Assembly: GCA_021495925.1 (NCBI GenBank)
Contig: JAKEKT010000007.1
Coordinates: 186,001 to 250,000 of the forward strand
DNA: 64,000 nt
Reading direction: 5' to 3'
From: Diplodia intermedia
Lineage: Eukaryota > Ascomycota > Dothideomycetes > Botryosphaeriales > Botryosphaeriaceae
A program made the translations under genes and the position numbers. The stretch's first letter is position 1; each line of letters starts with the position of its first letter. The notes beneath the pieces were generated by a model, which was given only the letters and a program-made list of their open reading frames with translations, was not told the DNA's origin and made no database searches. Positions 34,070-44,918 of the stretch are shown piece by piece.

Positions 34070-34232
34070 ATTTCGGATGAGAAATAAAGGACCACATATA
34101 CCCTACTTTCAAGCCATCCCAGGGTTCAAATGACCCTGCATCCGTGCCAATTTAACACCCTCGGTGTGTGGAAGCTGGTTGGTTAGTTGAGATCATTCAA
34201 TGTAGGCACCCGATACCCTCGCAATGCTGCTT

Positions 34233-35462
34233 CTACATGGCCATCTCCATTTCCATATCCATGTCCATGTCCTCGTCGTCGTCAGCCTCGCTGGCCTCGT
34301 CACCACCGTCCGCCTCGGACAGCGAGAAGCCCGACATCTTGCTCAAACCATCCATCAAACCGCTCAAGTCTTCTCGATTCTTTTGCTGCTTGTTTGCCTT
34401 CTTGGCCATTTCCTTCCCGGCCTGGGCAGCAGCATGGGGGTCCATCTCCCCCTCGAAGTACCTCAAGTGCCGCTGCAGCTCCCTGACCTCGCGCCTCTTG
34501 GAGTTGTCGATGGCGCCGACCGTCATCGTGTCGTCGACGGCGTAGTCGGAGCGCGGCGGGATCATGCCGTCGCCCAGCTCCTCCAGGCGCGCGCGGAGCC
34601 CGTCCGTGAGCCGGCGCTTGCGCTCGACCGCCGCCGCCGCGTCCCGCACGCGCGCCTCCTCGCGCGACACCAGGTCCACGTCGACGACCGGCTGCCGCCT
34701 CCGGGCCGCCCAGTTCGTCACCGACCACGCGTGGCTGCCCGCGTGCTTGCGCGCGAGCCCGACGAGGCCCGCGCGTTGGTGGCTGCCGGCACCGTCGACG
34801 TCGACGTCGTCGCGCGAGCCCGAGAGAAGCTGCTGGTTCAACCGGTCCAGCAGTGCCTGCTGGACGGCATCGCACACTTTCTTCATGGCGAGCTTCTCGT
34901 GGTTCCGCCTGGCCTTTTTGGGCGCGATGGTTGCTCTTTTGCTCCTCTTCGACTGCGGCTGGCTCGCTATGATCGTCGCTTGGCTGTTGACGAGGGCTTT
35001 GATGAGGAGCCCGGCGGTCTTGCTGTCGCCGCGCTGGATGGCGGCGTGCATGTTGGCTTGGATGTGTTCGCAGACGCGTTCGGTGTTGTTTTGCGGCGTC
35101 TTCCGGGGTTGGGGACCGCTGGTTTCCGCGTGGCCGGGCTGCGCATGGTCGGGGTTGACATTGGGGTCGAGCGGGCTGAAGGGTTGCTGGCCGCCGTTGC
35201 TGGCAGGACCGGGCGCAGGCTGTTGTTGTGGCTGATCCAAGGTACCTCCGCCGAAAACCCTACCCGACATCTCGACGTCGCCGTCGGTCGAGACGCCTGC
35301 GGGGTTGAGACCGTTCTGTCCGTGCGGAGTGGCGGCGGGGTGCGACATGGCCGGCTGCTGGATTTCGGCCGCGACAAGTTCGTCCGTCGGGTTGGGGTTG
35401 ACACCAAGGGTGCTTCCTTGAGAGAGAGCCGTGGAGCTGGCGGCGGGTGTATCGAAATCCAT
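34233..35462 (-). CDS. Unknown protein with coiled/basic middle and Met-rich acidic tail
   Basis: About 409 aa from the ATG at 35462; the frame continues upstream to 35621 but with unconvincing sequence. I recognise no family. Residues 1-130 are Pro/Gln/Gly-rich and disordered. A helix-prone section follows (TERVCEHIQANMHAAIQRGD, then a Lys/Arg-rich run SKRSKRATIAPKKARRNHEK that could be a nuclear signal), and then a second helical section ending KEMAKKANKQQKNREDLSGL. The protein ends with alternating Asp-Met/Glu-Met pairs from a hexanucleotide repeat at 34236-34273. Likely nuclear. Only 163 bp from the URM1 stop, with which it is convergent. Confidence 0.6.
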   Translation of the reverse strand: MDFDTPAASSTALSQGSTLGVNPNPTDELVAAEIQQPAMSHPAATPHGQNGLNPAGVSTDGDVEMSGRVFGGGTLDQPQQQPAPGPASNGGQQPFSPLDPNVNPDHAQPGHAETSGPQPRKTPQNNTERVCEHIQANMHAAIQRGDSKTAGLLIKALVNSQATIIASQPQSKRSKRATIAPKKARRNHEKLAMKKVCDAVQQALLDRLNQQLLSGSRDDVDVDGAGSHQRAGLVGLARKHAGSHAWSVTNWAARRRQPVVDVDLVSREEARVRDAAAAVERKRRLTDGLRARLEELGDGMIPPRSDYAVDDTMTVGAIDNSKRREVRELQRHLRYFEGEMDPHAAAQAGKEMAKKANKQQKNREDLSGLMDGLSKMSGFSLSEADGGDEASEADDDEDMDMDMEMEMAM

Positions 35463-36586
35463 GGCGTTGCAGAGTGCCGCGTCAGTGGGCGGCGCAAGGT
35501 TGATGTTGCCCGGTGCAGTGTAAAGGTTAGGTGCCCTGGACGCAGCAGAGGCCTTATGTAGGAGCAGAGAGCGGGAGCGCCAAGAGCTGCCAATCCGACA
35601 GGTGAATGGAGTAGAAGGCAATTAGTCTGCTTGTATGGGTTCCCTGATCGTCTGGGGGTTGGCAGAGCCACAACCGCTTACTGGCTTACCGCTCTTTGGA
35701 CGCTGGAGCGAAACTGCATCTTTCGTACCCTTCGGACATTTACATGTGAAGTGATTAGTCGGACATGGACAAGGTATAAGGCTGCATCTTGGTATCTCAA
35801 CACATCCACGGAAGTACATTGCGTCCACTTCCCGAGCTTAGATTGAGCCTTACCTTAGCATCTGTAGTACTTCAACCAAGAAACCAACGGCATCTGTCAC
35901 GTTCCTGTTCAGTGCCCCAGCATAGCAAGAAAGACCTTTGCCACAGAAAAGCAGACAGCCGCGGCGCCGCCAGCTTCACAAGCTCAAAGCGTCAGGCTGC
36001 CTTTCCTGGCGTGGTGTCGCAAGTGGCGCGTTCTCGCACCGCCGACCGCTGAACAAAGGTCGGCGGGGACATTCATAATAGTGGTACGCGGGACGTCCCT
36101 GTACCGCCAAAGTATAGAGTGCATTCCTTTCCCAACTGCCGAATCCACATCTCTGGACGTCTGCATGATTTAAGAACTCTGCTGCTGCGTCCTCATAAAT
36201 GCGTCTTTTTTGTCCTTACTTTACTGTATCGATGTCGGAAAGCTTAGCTTCTCCCCACTTCCTGCAGGCGCCAGCTTGTCTTAGCTGGTAAGTATAGTAA
36301 ACAGGGATAATTCCAGCCTTAGTAAGTGCAGATAAAACCGAGAAAAGCCTTAAATTGCTTCAGAAGAGATGCTAGAATTTTGAAGGTTCTGGATCGGACG
36401 CTGTGAGACTCACTGTCTGGGGCAGTCGCACAGCTTCTTCGCGAAACGCGCCACAACAGCACCCAACGATGGCGGAATCAGTGTCTTTGCCCTTGCAGCC
36501 TCATTGGCAGCTACTATGTCCTTGCTGGTCTTCGTTGCTTTTCTCTCAGTTATCTTTTCCGAAAATCGCACTCTCCGTTTTGGGTG
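35463..36586. other. Intergenic region, no gene recognised
   Basis: Upstream flank of the Met-tailed gene. The right part is relatively AT-rich, with no repeat until about 36587. Confidence 0.5.
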
Positions 36587-36835
36587 TCAGCGTCGAGTCG
36601 CAAAATCCAAGCATACACTACTACTTCTTTGTTTGTGTGGACTATTAGACTTTGTATCGCGTTTATTACTTAGACAGGTACTCATATCTTTATATTCAGC
36701 TTTCAAACATACATGTAGATGTACTTTCAGGCTTTCCCGGCTGCATGAGAGCCTGAGGCATCGACGCAAAATAAAACTCGACTTTTTTTTCAATCGTACT
36801 GCGTGGGGTCATCCCTAGGCATACCCCTTACATAA
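36587..36835 (-). repeat. Dispersed copy of the 7.4-8.5 kb repeat element
   Basis: The reverse complement matches 7920-8110. Shared order: GTAAGGGG, then CAGTACGATTG with an A-run, then GTCGAG..TTTGCG, then GATGCCTCAGGCTCTCATGC, an ACATCTACATG..ATGTT block, and CCTGTC.AAGTAATAAAC with CGATAC. A 20-odd base segment (GCCTAGGGATGACCCC) is present here and absent from copy B. TCAGGCT and AGCCTGA within it can pair as a hairpin. Confidence 0.7.
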
Positions 36836-37382
36836 GTTACCATTTGTCTGCGTGTGCGTCCTGCCGAATCAGTGAATATTGTACTAGGAAGGCTTAGTCA
36901 GGCTACGGATGCCTGGTAGGCAGCTGAAGGCAAGGAGGTGTCAGAGGCTGGGTGTGGCTGGTCGAGTGTGTTGCGCAAATGGTTTCCGTGTTGCATAGCC
37001 TTGAGGAATGCTTTCTACCAAACCGGCTGTGTTGTGTTGCCTTGCCGGAGGTAGACTAACAGTAAGGGTGTGTAAATCGAGCGCTGATTTTTCAAAAATA
37101 GCAGAATAACACAAGGTCGTGCAGGTGCGCCCCCACCTTGTTCAGCCTGCCCCTCAGCTCATGCAAACTTTTTGGAATCGGAGAGGGCTGCAACTATTGT
37201 GTCACAAAGACCTAAGTAGAGACCTTCCGCACTGCCCTCAGGACTGCTCCATAAAGAAGGATGGCCTGCAAGCTCTTCCTTTCCCTTCCCTCTCAACTCC
37301 GATACGCTGTTTCGAACATCCAATCTTCTCAGCTTTCAAGGACTTGTATACCTCACAAATTCCCAGAACAACCCCTGTTGTC
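36836..37382. other. Upstream region of the 842-aa membrane protein gene
   Basis: No separate gene. The reading frame of the membrane protein is open back to 37119, but MSDASTTRN at 37383 is the more natural start. Confidence 0.4.
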
Positions 37383-40016
37383 ATGTCAGACGCGTCAACT
37401 ACCCGCAATCTCGATGCCATGGAACTTACCAACCCGTTTCATGGCTCTTCGACATATCCAGCCACCGTACGAACGTCGTTCAGTCCACAATCATACACCA
37501 GCGGGTCTCCGTCCGTGACACCGCCCCCGGCTTCACAAAGTCTGCACTCCAGGCAAGCTCAAGAGGAAGAATTTCCATCTCTCGCGGCAGACCCATACCC
37601 AGGAATTGTCCAACGCTTCGGCACCAAGCTCATTGCGACCAATGTCTGTGCCATTGTTGCGCTCCTGGGGGCTCTTTCCGCGCTATCCTTCCTTTGGTTC
37701 GGTGGAGAAACAAATGGGAACTGGCACAAAGTCATCGTGAGCGAGTCTCTTGGACAAGTAGTCACTCTATCCACTATTGCGATCCGGCTTGCCGTCTCAA
37801 TACAAGCAGCAACCGCGGTTGCCATGTTGGCTTCGGTCTCTCTTGAACTTTCCAACAAGACTCGGAACGGCGTGCTCCTCCAGCAAATTGCGAGCTACTC
37901 ACTGATGCGTTACTCCAATACGGGCCCAATTACATCTTTCTGGCCATTCTGGAAAGACCTCGAGTGGCGGAAGAGTGTGCTGGCCTTCCTCATTGTTACT
38001 CTTCTCGCCGTTTCTTCACTCGTATCCCAATTCACGTCCACACTTCTGCTGTGGGATGTACGCACAATGCCTGTCCGCGGGTTCACGTCGATCAACGAGA
38101 CGCGAATCGGATTCTCCTTACGGGATTATATTGACGATGTTCCTATGTCAATTTCGAAGCATCAAGGCTATTTGGAATCACAACCGCGCGGTTTTGTTCC
38201 TTTTGCAGAGTGGACGGAAAAGCCGAGCTCTCTTCCGGATTCCATAGTCGACACAGGCCCAAGCGCGCGTGCATTGCTACCATTGGATGCTCAGCACTCG
38301 CCTATTGCCGACTACAAAGGAACCGCCGCCGTGTTTGACTCTCGTGTCGTCTGTGTCAGACCAGAAATCTCGAATGCCACTTTACATACCGGTGACAGAT
38401 TCGCGAATCTTTCAGCGTCCGTGTCCCCCGGTCAAATTCCGGAAGTTTTAACGGACCTATTGAGATATGACGGCACTGCATACTGGTCCCGGTGTCCCTT
38501 GGTGTACATTAACTACGATTCCACTGAGAAGCAAACCCGATCTCCCAGCTCCATGGTAATGTGCGGGCTTCCAAGGTCTTATGGCGGCCTTGTGAATCAG
38601 TTTGATCCAACAAATAACAGAACAATCCAAAACAGGTTCCCGCTTGTGAACGAAACAGACTTCAATATCGAACGATTGCAATGGATAGGTAGTCGATCTG
38701 GTGCCACTAATCACTGGGAAATAGAGCTCGGCCGAGCATTCTTAGTCATAAAAAGCAGCGGACTGGACAATATCACACAGCTAATTGATCGTGACAAAAC
38801 TATAGATCTGACCATCCCGGCTCACAGAAGAGGCGTCTGGCTCGAACTTACGCCTAATGATGGCTCTTTAAATTTCTCAATTTCAACCTCGCTATGTTTC
38901 GATTCCACGTAGGTATGAAGAGAATCTCAAGTGTGCCTTTAAGAAAGCGCTGAACAGTTATAGATACCAACCTAATCGCATATATCGACTTTACCATCCT
39001 CAAGATTTCTTCATCAAGGCTTGGAAGAAGAAACTCGATCAAGTCAACGACCCGACTCCTATATGGAACCTTGACACCAACAGGTTCGACACAACAGAGC
39101 TACGACGGTATCTCGGCGCTGAAGGCTCCCCAAGCACCGACAGAAACGTTTTTGAGCTTGATATAAGCCCCATAAGGTCTGAAGTGCAGAGGTATTCTGA
39201 GCAGTGGAATAAGGATGATAATTTCATTTTTCCAGGCTGGGGTCAGTATCCATTCCAATCTTGATTTGAACTAAGTGTTAAATAAAGGTAGATTTCCGTG
39301 AAGTGATCGTTCCACGTTTGTATAATGTAGAGTCGACGGCCTCGGATTTCCTCAACTACTTGGTGTGGTATCCGTTAATTCACAATGATCATTCGATTCC
39401 TCCCTGGGAGCTTGGGTTAGAAAAATATGGTCTGGAAATTCGCTGGCAAACTCTTCTAGAAGATGTTTTGAACGACACGAACAACCCGGCTCTCGCATGG
39501 CAAGCTTTCACCACAGCCATGATGAGCACAGCCTACTACGACTGGCTCAATCTATTCACTCGCAAGCAGCGAGTCTCGACCACTTCGATAGTGTCGAGAC
39601 AAGTTCCCTCATCTTTCAACGGCTTTTCGATCGTCACGGCCAACCTCTTGGTGCATTTGGTCCTGTTTGCAACCGCAACGACATGGTTCGTCAGGACAAC
39701 TCGGCACAGCAGGTTGGATAATGCTTGGCAAGCAGTTTCCCAACTGGTTGGCCCGGAGACGGAAGGACTACTGGAAAGAGCTACAATGGCCGACGACAGT
39801 GACGTCGGTGACTGGATACGTGCTTCCGGGAGGGAGAACATGAGGTTTGGAATGCAACAGACGCCAGGGATGGAGCAAGTTTGTGTCGTACCGGTTGGCC
39901 ATGACACTGGAGGTCCTGAGGATGAGAATGAGCAGCAGAGTGTGGATGGGATTGAGCTTTCAATTCGCGAACGTATTGTCAGACGGAGCACTGGGTCACG
40001 ATCGACTTTGGTATGA
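37383..40016 (+). CDS. Unknown multi-exon integral membrane protein, 842 aa
   Basis: Exons 37383-38908, 38964-39241 and 39292-40016 give one intact frame; introns are 55 and 50 nt. Joins read CFDS-TYQPNRIYRLYHPQDF and FIFPGW-DFREVIVPRLYN. Topology: a disordered Ser/Thr/Pro N-terminus (about 90 aa), then hydrophobic helices at about residues 82-103 (IATNVCAIVALLGALSALSF), 121-150 and 198-226 (SVLAFLIVTLLAVSSLVS and following), a large, probably extracellular region with several N-x-S/T sites and a few Cys, one more helix near residue 700 (FSIVTANLLVHLVLFATATT), and a cytosolic tail. This resembles a widespread fungal class of uncharacterised surface proteins with three N-terminal helices and one C-terminal helix; I cannot name a function. 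Confidence 0.75.
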
Positions 40017-40989
40017 ACGACGGCGCAAAGATGGACGGTGTGACACTGAAAAACTGTTGGGGTTGGAAATTGTGTTCTGGATTTCGGCTCTTTCGGTGAT
40101 GATATGCGGGATTTGAACATGGGTTCAATCGATTGTTTATGCTATCCACTGTGAAAAGTGCAAACGATAACGTGATTATTCCGTGCTCTACGAAGGATGC
40201 TACACTCATCCCACATGCATAGTAGGAGCAAATCTGCTGGCGGAGATGCGGGACTTGAACCTTAGACATACACATTGAGACATAAGGATTCAACAGTCCG
40301 CATGAATCCGCCAAAATATCTCTATGAGATAGTCACGAGGCGTTTCAATCATTGGCGGATGGGCCTTGAAGCTGCACCGAGTCTCAGATGCGAACATCGG
40401 CCGATCAAGAAGCTACAACCAAGCATCTCGCCACAACTACCTTAGCTTTCGGCACTGCCAGCATCAGTCAACAGCCGATTAACGGCGAAATCACTCGGAG
40501 AAACTTATAGTACTCAACGGTTCCAGTCTCCACTACTACCGGCCGTTCCAATGAATAACTGGTTCAATGCCCGCACTCATCCATATGAGGTTTAACCGAA
40601 GTAAACCCTCGGCCGACTGTCTCCTATCCTTATGCATGGTCAGCCAAGCCTGGGAGTTCAATGACTTAAAAAAATTTCACCGAATGCCCTAGAATGCCCG
40701 TACCTTGAGAGCCCGGTCATCCGATTGTGTTCTCAATGATCGGTTCACCAGACGGGGGGGCTGTGCCTCGATCGCCCCAGACCATCATTATACCCACTGC
40801 AGGATGACGCCCATCACTCCACGCCAAGTTCATTTCTTCCTGCTTGACTCCGCCAATATGGTCACCGCCTGACCATCACGGACCTCTCTCTTACCCGAAT
40901 CAATCTCGATTCGCTTCGTCGAGTTTCGCCGGCCGATTACTGATCACTGATCACCAAGGCGCAGCAAGCAGCAGCAGCGGCTGCGGCAA
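40017..40989. other. Intergenic region with inverted repeat
   Basis: About 1 kb between the membrane-protein gene and the transcription factor, both of which end here. Apart from the 76-bp inverted repeat at 40238-40313 no gene or repeat is recognised. Confidence 0.5.
40238..40313. repeat. Imperfect 76-bp inverted repeat
   Basis: The left arm starts TGGCGGAGATGCGGGACT; the right arm read in reverse complement starts TGGCGGATTCATGCGGACTG. Pairing continues through TGAA and CCTTA with small bulges, leaving a short loop near 40272-40280. The minus strand contains GGTTCAAGTCC, like a tRNA T-loop, but the T-stem does not pair, so it is not called a tRNA. Confidence 0.7.
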
Positions 40990-43336
40990 TCAACACCCCC
41001 ACAGTTGCTTGAGCTGAGCCCGCGCCTTGGCCGTCGGCCACCCGTGCCTCCTCTCCGTCTCGAGCAGAACCATGTAGAGGCGCTCCTGTTCTGCTCGATC
41101 AGTGAAGCGGTCGGCGACTGGGAAAGCGAACGTGTCAGCGCACAGGCCAAATCACAATGGCCGGAATCGACACATCGCCGCCATGCATGCACTCACAGAG
41201 CGTCACGGCCATGCAAGAGATCAGAATGGCGGGCGGCACCGCGTCGTTGGACAGGCCGATGCCGCAGAGGATCCGAACATCGCGCCGTGCTTTTTTCTAC
41301 ATGCATGCCACAGTAGTCAGTCCCTTCGTCAGTAAAGCAGCATGCCAGGACAGACGGGGGGATGGGCAAAAAAAAAAAAAAAAGCTCACGTCAATCTCCG
41401 CAATCGCCTCCTGCCTCCGCAGCGCCGGGCCAATCGTCGGCACCGTCGGATCGTGCACGACGAGCAGCAGCCGCGCGAGAACCGCATACGCAGACCCCAT
41501 GACGTGCCACTCCAGATGAAACCTCAACTCGGGGAACCCACCCTCGCCGTCCCCCTCCTCACCCACGCCCTCTGCGAATCCCCCAAAAAACGGCTCGAAC
41601 CCACTCGGCACGCCCTTCCACCACGCCTCATTCTCCCCCACCAGCCCCTCCCACGTCCGGCGCCCACCGCCACCGCCGAAGATGCAATCCAGCACGTCAC
41701 CGCAGTGCGCGATGGCGCGCCGGCACCACGTCCAGTCGGGAGCGGGGGCGAAGGCGAAGCCGCCGCCGCGACTTTCTTCTTCGTCGACTTCGAAGCCGCA
41801 GACGCGCCGGACGGATAGAGTGACGGGCTGGCGCTTGTGCAGGGCGAGCCAGAGCTCTTGGCGGAAGGCGGTCCAGTAGGCGGCGAGGCGGAACCCGGTT
41901 GGGGGCGGAGGAGAGGTGGTGGTGGAGGTTGTTGCGATGCTGATGATGGCGTGCGTGCCGCTGAGGTGGCGGCCGCCGTCGGCGAGGGCGGAGATGTGGG
42001 CTGTGGAGACGGGGGTCGCGGGTTAACCGGGACGGACGGACGGAACGGGTGGGGGGATTGGGAGGGGGAAGGAAGGGGACGACGTACAATCCATCTCCTC
42101 GAGCATGCGCAGGAAGATGGTCGCCGCGAGCAGCGTGTCGTCCATGACGAGCGCCGCTTCATCGCCGAGCGCCGGGATGAGCGTCTCCAGGCACTTCTGG
42201 TAGTACCGGTCCGCGACGTGCGGGCTGTAGCCGGCTTTCCACTGCAGGATGCGCGACGACAGCGCGAGCATGGCGTTGGCGAGCGTGGCGTTGGTGCGCG
42301 CCCGCTGCGGGATGTCGACGCGGAAGTACTGGATTGGCTCGCTGACGTCGAACTGAGAGAGATAGAGAGAGAGCTTGTGAGTCTGTTGTGCTGGACAGTG
42401 GGAGGAGGGGCAGGTTGGGTGTGCCCGACGTACGAAACGCGAAACGTTCTCGATGAAGTATCGGAGCAGCATGGCCTCTTCTTCGACTGGGAGCGGCCAT
42501 TGGTTGGGTCTTTGCAGTCGCCCTGGCGTGCTCGCGGTGGACTGAGGGGTGCTGATTGCTATCGAGTGGAGCCTTTCGACGTCCGCTAGCCAGGGTGCCG
42601 AGGACGTGAGGGAGATGAAGGGCGAGAGGGGGCCCGGGTCCTCATAGCTGACGGATGGGAACGGAGGTGGTGAATGAGCCTGGTGAGAGCAGTTTCAGTG
42701 TTGGGATGTGTCCTGCTCTCCCGCTAACAACATACCAGAAGAGGGTCCAGAATTATGTCAGCATCCAAAGAAACATCGTTGCTCAGAACAAGGCCAGTGG
42801 TGCCGTAATCCTCCTGTGTGCCGTCGTCTTCGTCTGAGTCCAGGCCGTCAATGCCATTTTCAGCGATAAAGTCAACTGTTGCTGGTCAGTGTCTCGGCAG
42901 GCTGCGGATGGATGGCACGAGAACGGCGACCTTTGGGAGGGACTGGGAGCCATTTTTGCTTTTTCTCGTCGTTCCGGGGGAAGTAGCGGTGCTTGAACTT
43001 CCAGCGAGTCTCGCGGACACACGGTCGACCGGTTCGCTCGCATCTGCCGCACTGAGGCACCTTGCCGTCGCCTGCGCCCATCAGCACGACCTCTCGCTGG
43101 CGTCATACCCGGAGAAGACGGACACTTATAATGCTTGGTGCGGCAGTTATTACTGCAGTCGGGCGAGGTTAGCTTTTCCCGGCGTGGACGCGTTGCACCT
43201 TGCATCAGACTGACCACGAAGTATTCATCTTGCGTCGCGGCGTACGAGCACGTCGATGGGGAGTGGGTTGTAGCGGATCCGTCCTACCTTTTTGCTCGCG
43301 CCCGCGGTGCAAGCCCCCGCTAGCATGCGCCGCCAT
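40990..43336 (-). CDS. Zn2Cys6 transcription factor with Fungal_trans_2-like domain
   Basis: Nuclear regulator of unknown targets. The DNA-binding cluster is spread over three exons: 43215-43336 (ends TS-C), 43109-43152 (NNCRTKHYKCPSSPG) and one starting at 43071 (DGKVPQCGRCERTGRPCVRE), giving six Cys in the order C-x2-C-x6-C...C-x2-C-x6-C. Later exons encode ENGIDGLDSDEDDG, PLPVEEEAMLLRYFIENVSRF, FDVSEPIQYFRVDIPQRART with LANAMLALSSRI, LLAATIFLRMLEEMD, then the Trp-rich domain and, at about 41297-41117, VRILCGIGLSNDAVPPAILI, and finally FADRFTDRAEQERLYMVLLE ending WGC at 40990. The middle exon limits are approximate; the 5' end could reach 43387. Confidence 0.85.
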
Positions 43337-43870
43337 GGCAGCGGGGCCCACCAGGGCAGCCGAGTGGCAGGGGTCGCTTGTCAGCACAAGCCAATATGCT
43401 TCTGCCAGACGCGGCTAGCTACCTTCTAGGCCCGCCGCCTTTGCCCCGTTCGCTGCCTGTTCTGGCGAGGACATCCGGCTCGCTACGGACCGTGGTAGAT
43501 CCACCAGAAGCATGCTATGACCACAAGCTCAAGATCAATAAACCACCGAGAGTTCCGAAGACTCGAAGAATCACGGATATATGTGACAAAATTCCGTCGC
43601 TCTTTCTTGGCGGCTGGCATAGTCTTGACTTAGCGTACAGGGGTTGACAGCATGCCATTTCAAAGATTGATAGCTTGACCTTGATCAAAAGAGAAAGAAT
43701 ATGGAAAGAAAACCGGTTCGATTTCACAGTCTAGAAATGTACCACATTTATCCACATCCAGCTGTTTCCATGTAGTACATCCACAACGAAAGGTGGTGTT
43801 AGTTAGCATGCACTTCCCCCAAGAACATCACCACCGGTGAGATGAAGAGCTAGTAGGAGCACAGAGTATA
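43337..43870. other. Intergenic region upstream of the Zn2Cys6 gene
   Basis: Promoter of the transcription factor on its left. The right part may hold further debris of the sugar-transporter relic, but no recognisable coding was found. Confidence 0.4.
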
Positions 43871-44316
43871 ACTTACCCAAATATGTGGCGAGTACGACAT
43901 GCCATACGCGACGATGTATACGTACGCGAGCCCGCACGTCACCTACCCGGCGGTGGAGTGGCACGCCCGTCTAAAGCCAGTCCAAAAGCCGCCTGTTGCA
44001 CTTCAATCAGTGACCGTGATACTGGCGAAAGAAGACCCTCCTTCAGCTCTGGGCATTGGTCCAAAACTGCGGCATGACGTTCATGATCGAAATGACAACC
44101 TGATCGTAGCCAAATGAGAAGCCGCCAAGAGAGGCAAGGAACGCAGCACTGAAGACGAACGGAGATACAATGATGCCGCGGATACCACCTGGTCCGTAAG
44201 AAACGTCTCCACCAGAGAGGTGAAGTTCTCAGGGACATCGGGTGTAGTTACTTCCAGTTCTCGTGATACTCGGCGTTACCCGCAGGCTTTTCACTGGCAT
44301 CGGTCATTTTCTCCAT
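43871..44316 (-). pseudogene. Relic of an MFS sugar transporter with a large internal deletion
   Basis: The minus strand starts with a plausible N-terminus MEKMTDASEKPAGNAEYHEN at 44316. A different frame then reads SYGPGGIRGIIVSPFVF and FLASLGGFSFGYDQVV, the first-helix signature of fungal hexose/STL-type transporters, followed by ISIMNVMPQFW and a stop. About 150 bp further on, another frame reads GLAYVYIVAYGMSYSPHIW before a GTAAGT; this resembles the late-helix motif (VYGMTIGPIGW-type) that normally lies about 350 residues downstream. Helices 2 to about 9 are missing, and frame breaks and stops are present, so this is a non-functional remnant. The late-helix match is the less certain half. 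Confidence 0.65.
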
Positions 44317-44918
44317 GGTATCCTTCGATTCCAACCGGAGCGGCAGTGGATAAAGACAGCGGAAAGTGAAAAAAAGAGCGTGCTAACGGACGTCGACGGC
44401 CCCAGTCTACGGAGGGTTACAGTCTGGGGTTTGGAAAACATTGCCCTTTTGGCACATCGCGGGGTGTGGGGTCCCCGCACTCGAGCTTTACCTCTGATTG
44501 TGGCGAGCGCGGCTCCTCGACTAGTACTCGCCGGCCAATCATCTCCACGGGCTTTGAAATGCTTAAGTGGCTCCTAAACGGTTTTCGCACCATTACGAAT
44601 GACGTTGCAGCTGTTATGGTCTTGACCGTCAGTCAGTATCCTCAAATCCATGGCCAAGTGCGTACCCCGATCGTCTTATGATAGCAAATCCTTGACTGTA
44701 GCGCAATAGTATGCTTTCTACTCATACTTGGTAAGAAGAAGCAGTCATAGTCAGTAGGTGATCCTAAAAAATGAACACCATGATAGCAATCGTCAAGAGG
44801 CTCAAACAGAAGCGAAACAGTACTCAATGTGCATTCGACGTCAATTAAATAATCTCCTGAACCCATAACTCGTTACATCAATCATTAACTTGCTCCGAAA
44901 TTATACTCGTCCTGCATC
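44317..44918. other. Intergenic region, no gene recognised
   Basis: Former promoter area of the transporter relic and 3' flank of the GPI protein gene. Confidence 0.5.

Noticed and set aside
40238..40313. tRNA gene on the minus strand suggested by GGTTCAAGTCC
   Set aside because: The T-stem and anticodon arm do not pair; the whole segment folds better as one long imperfect hairpin.
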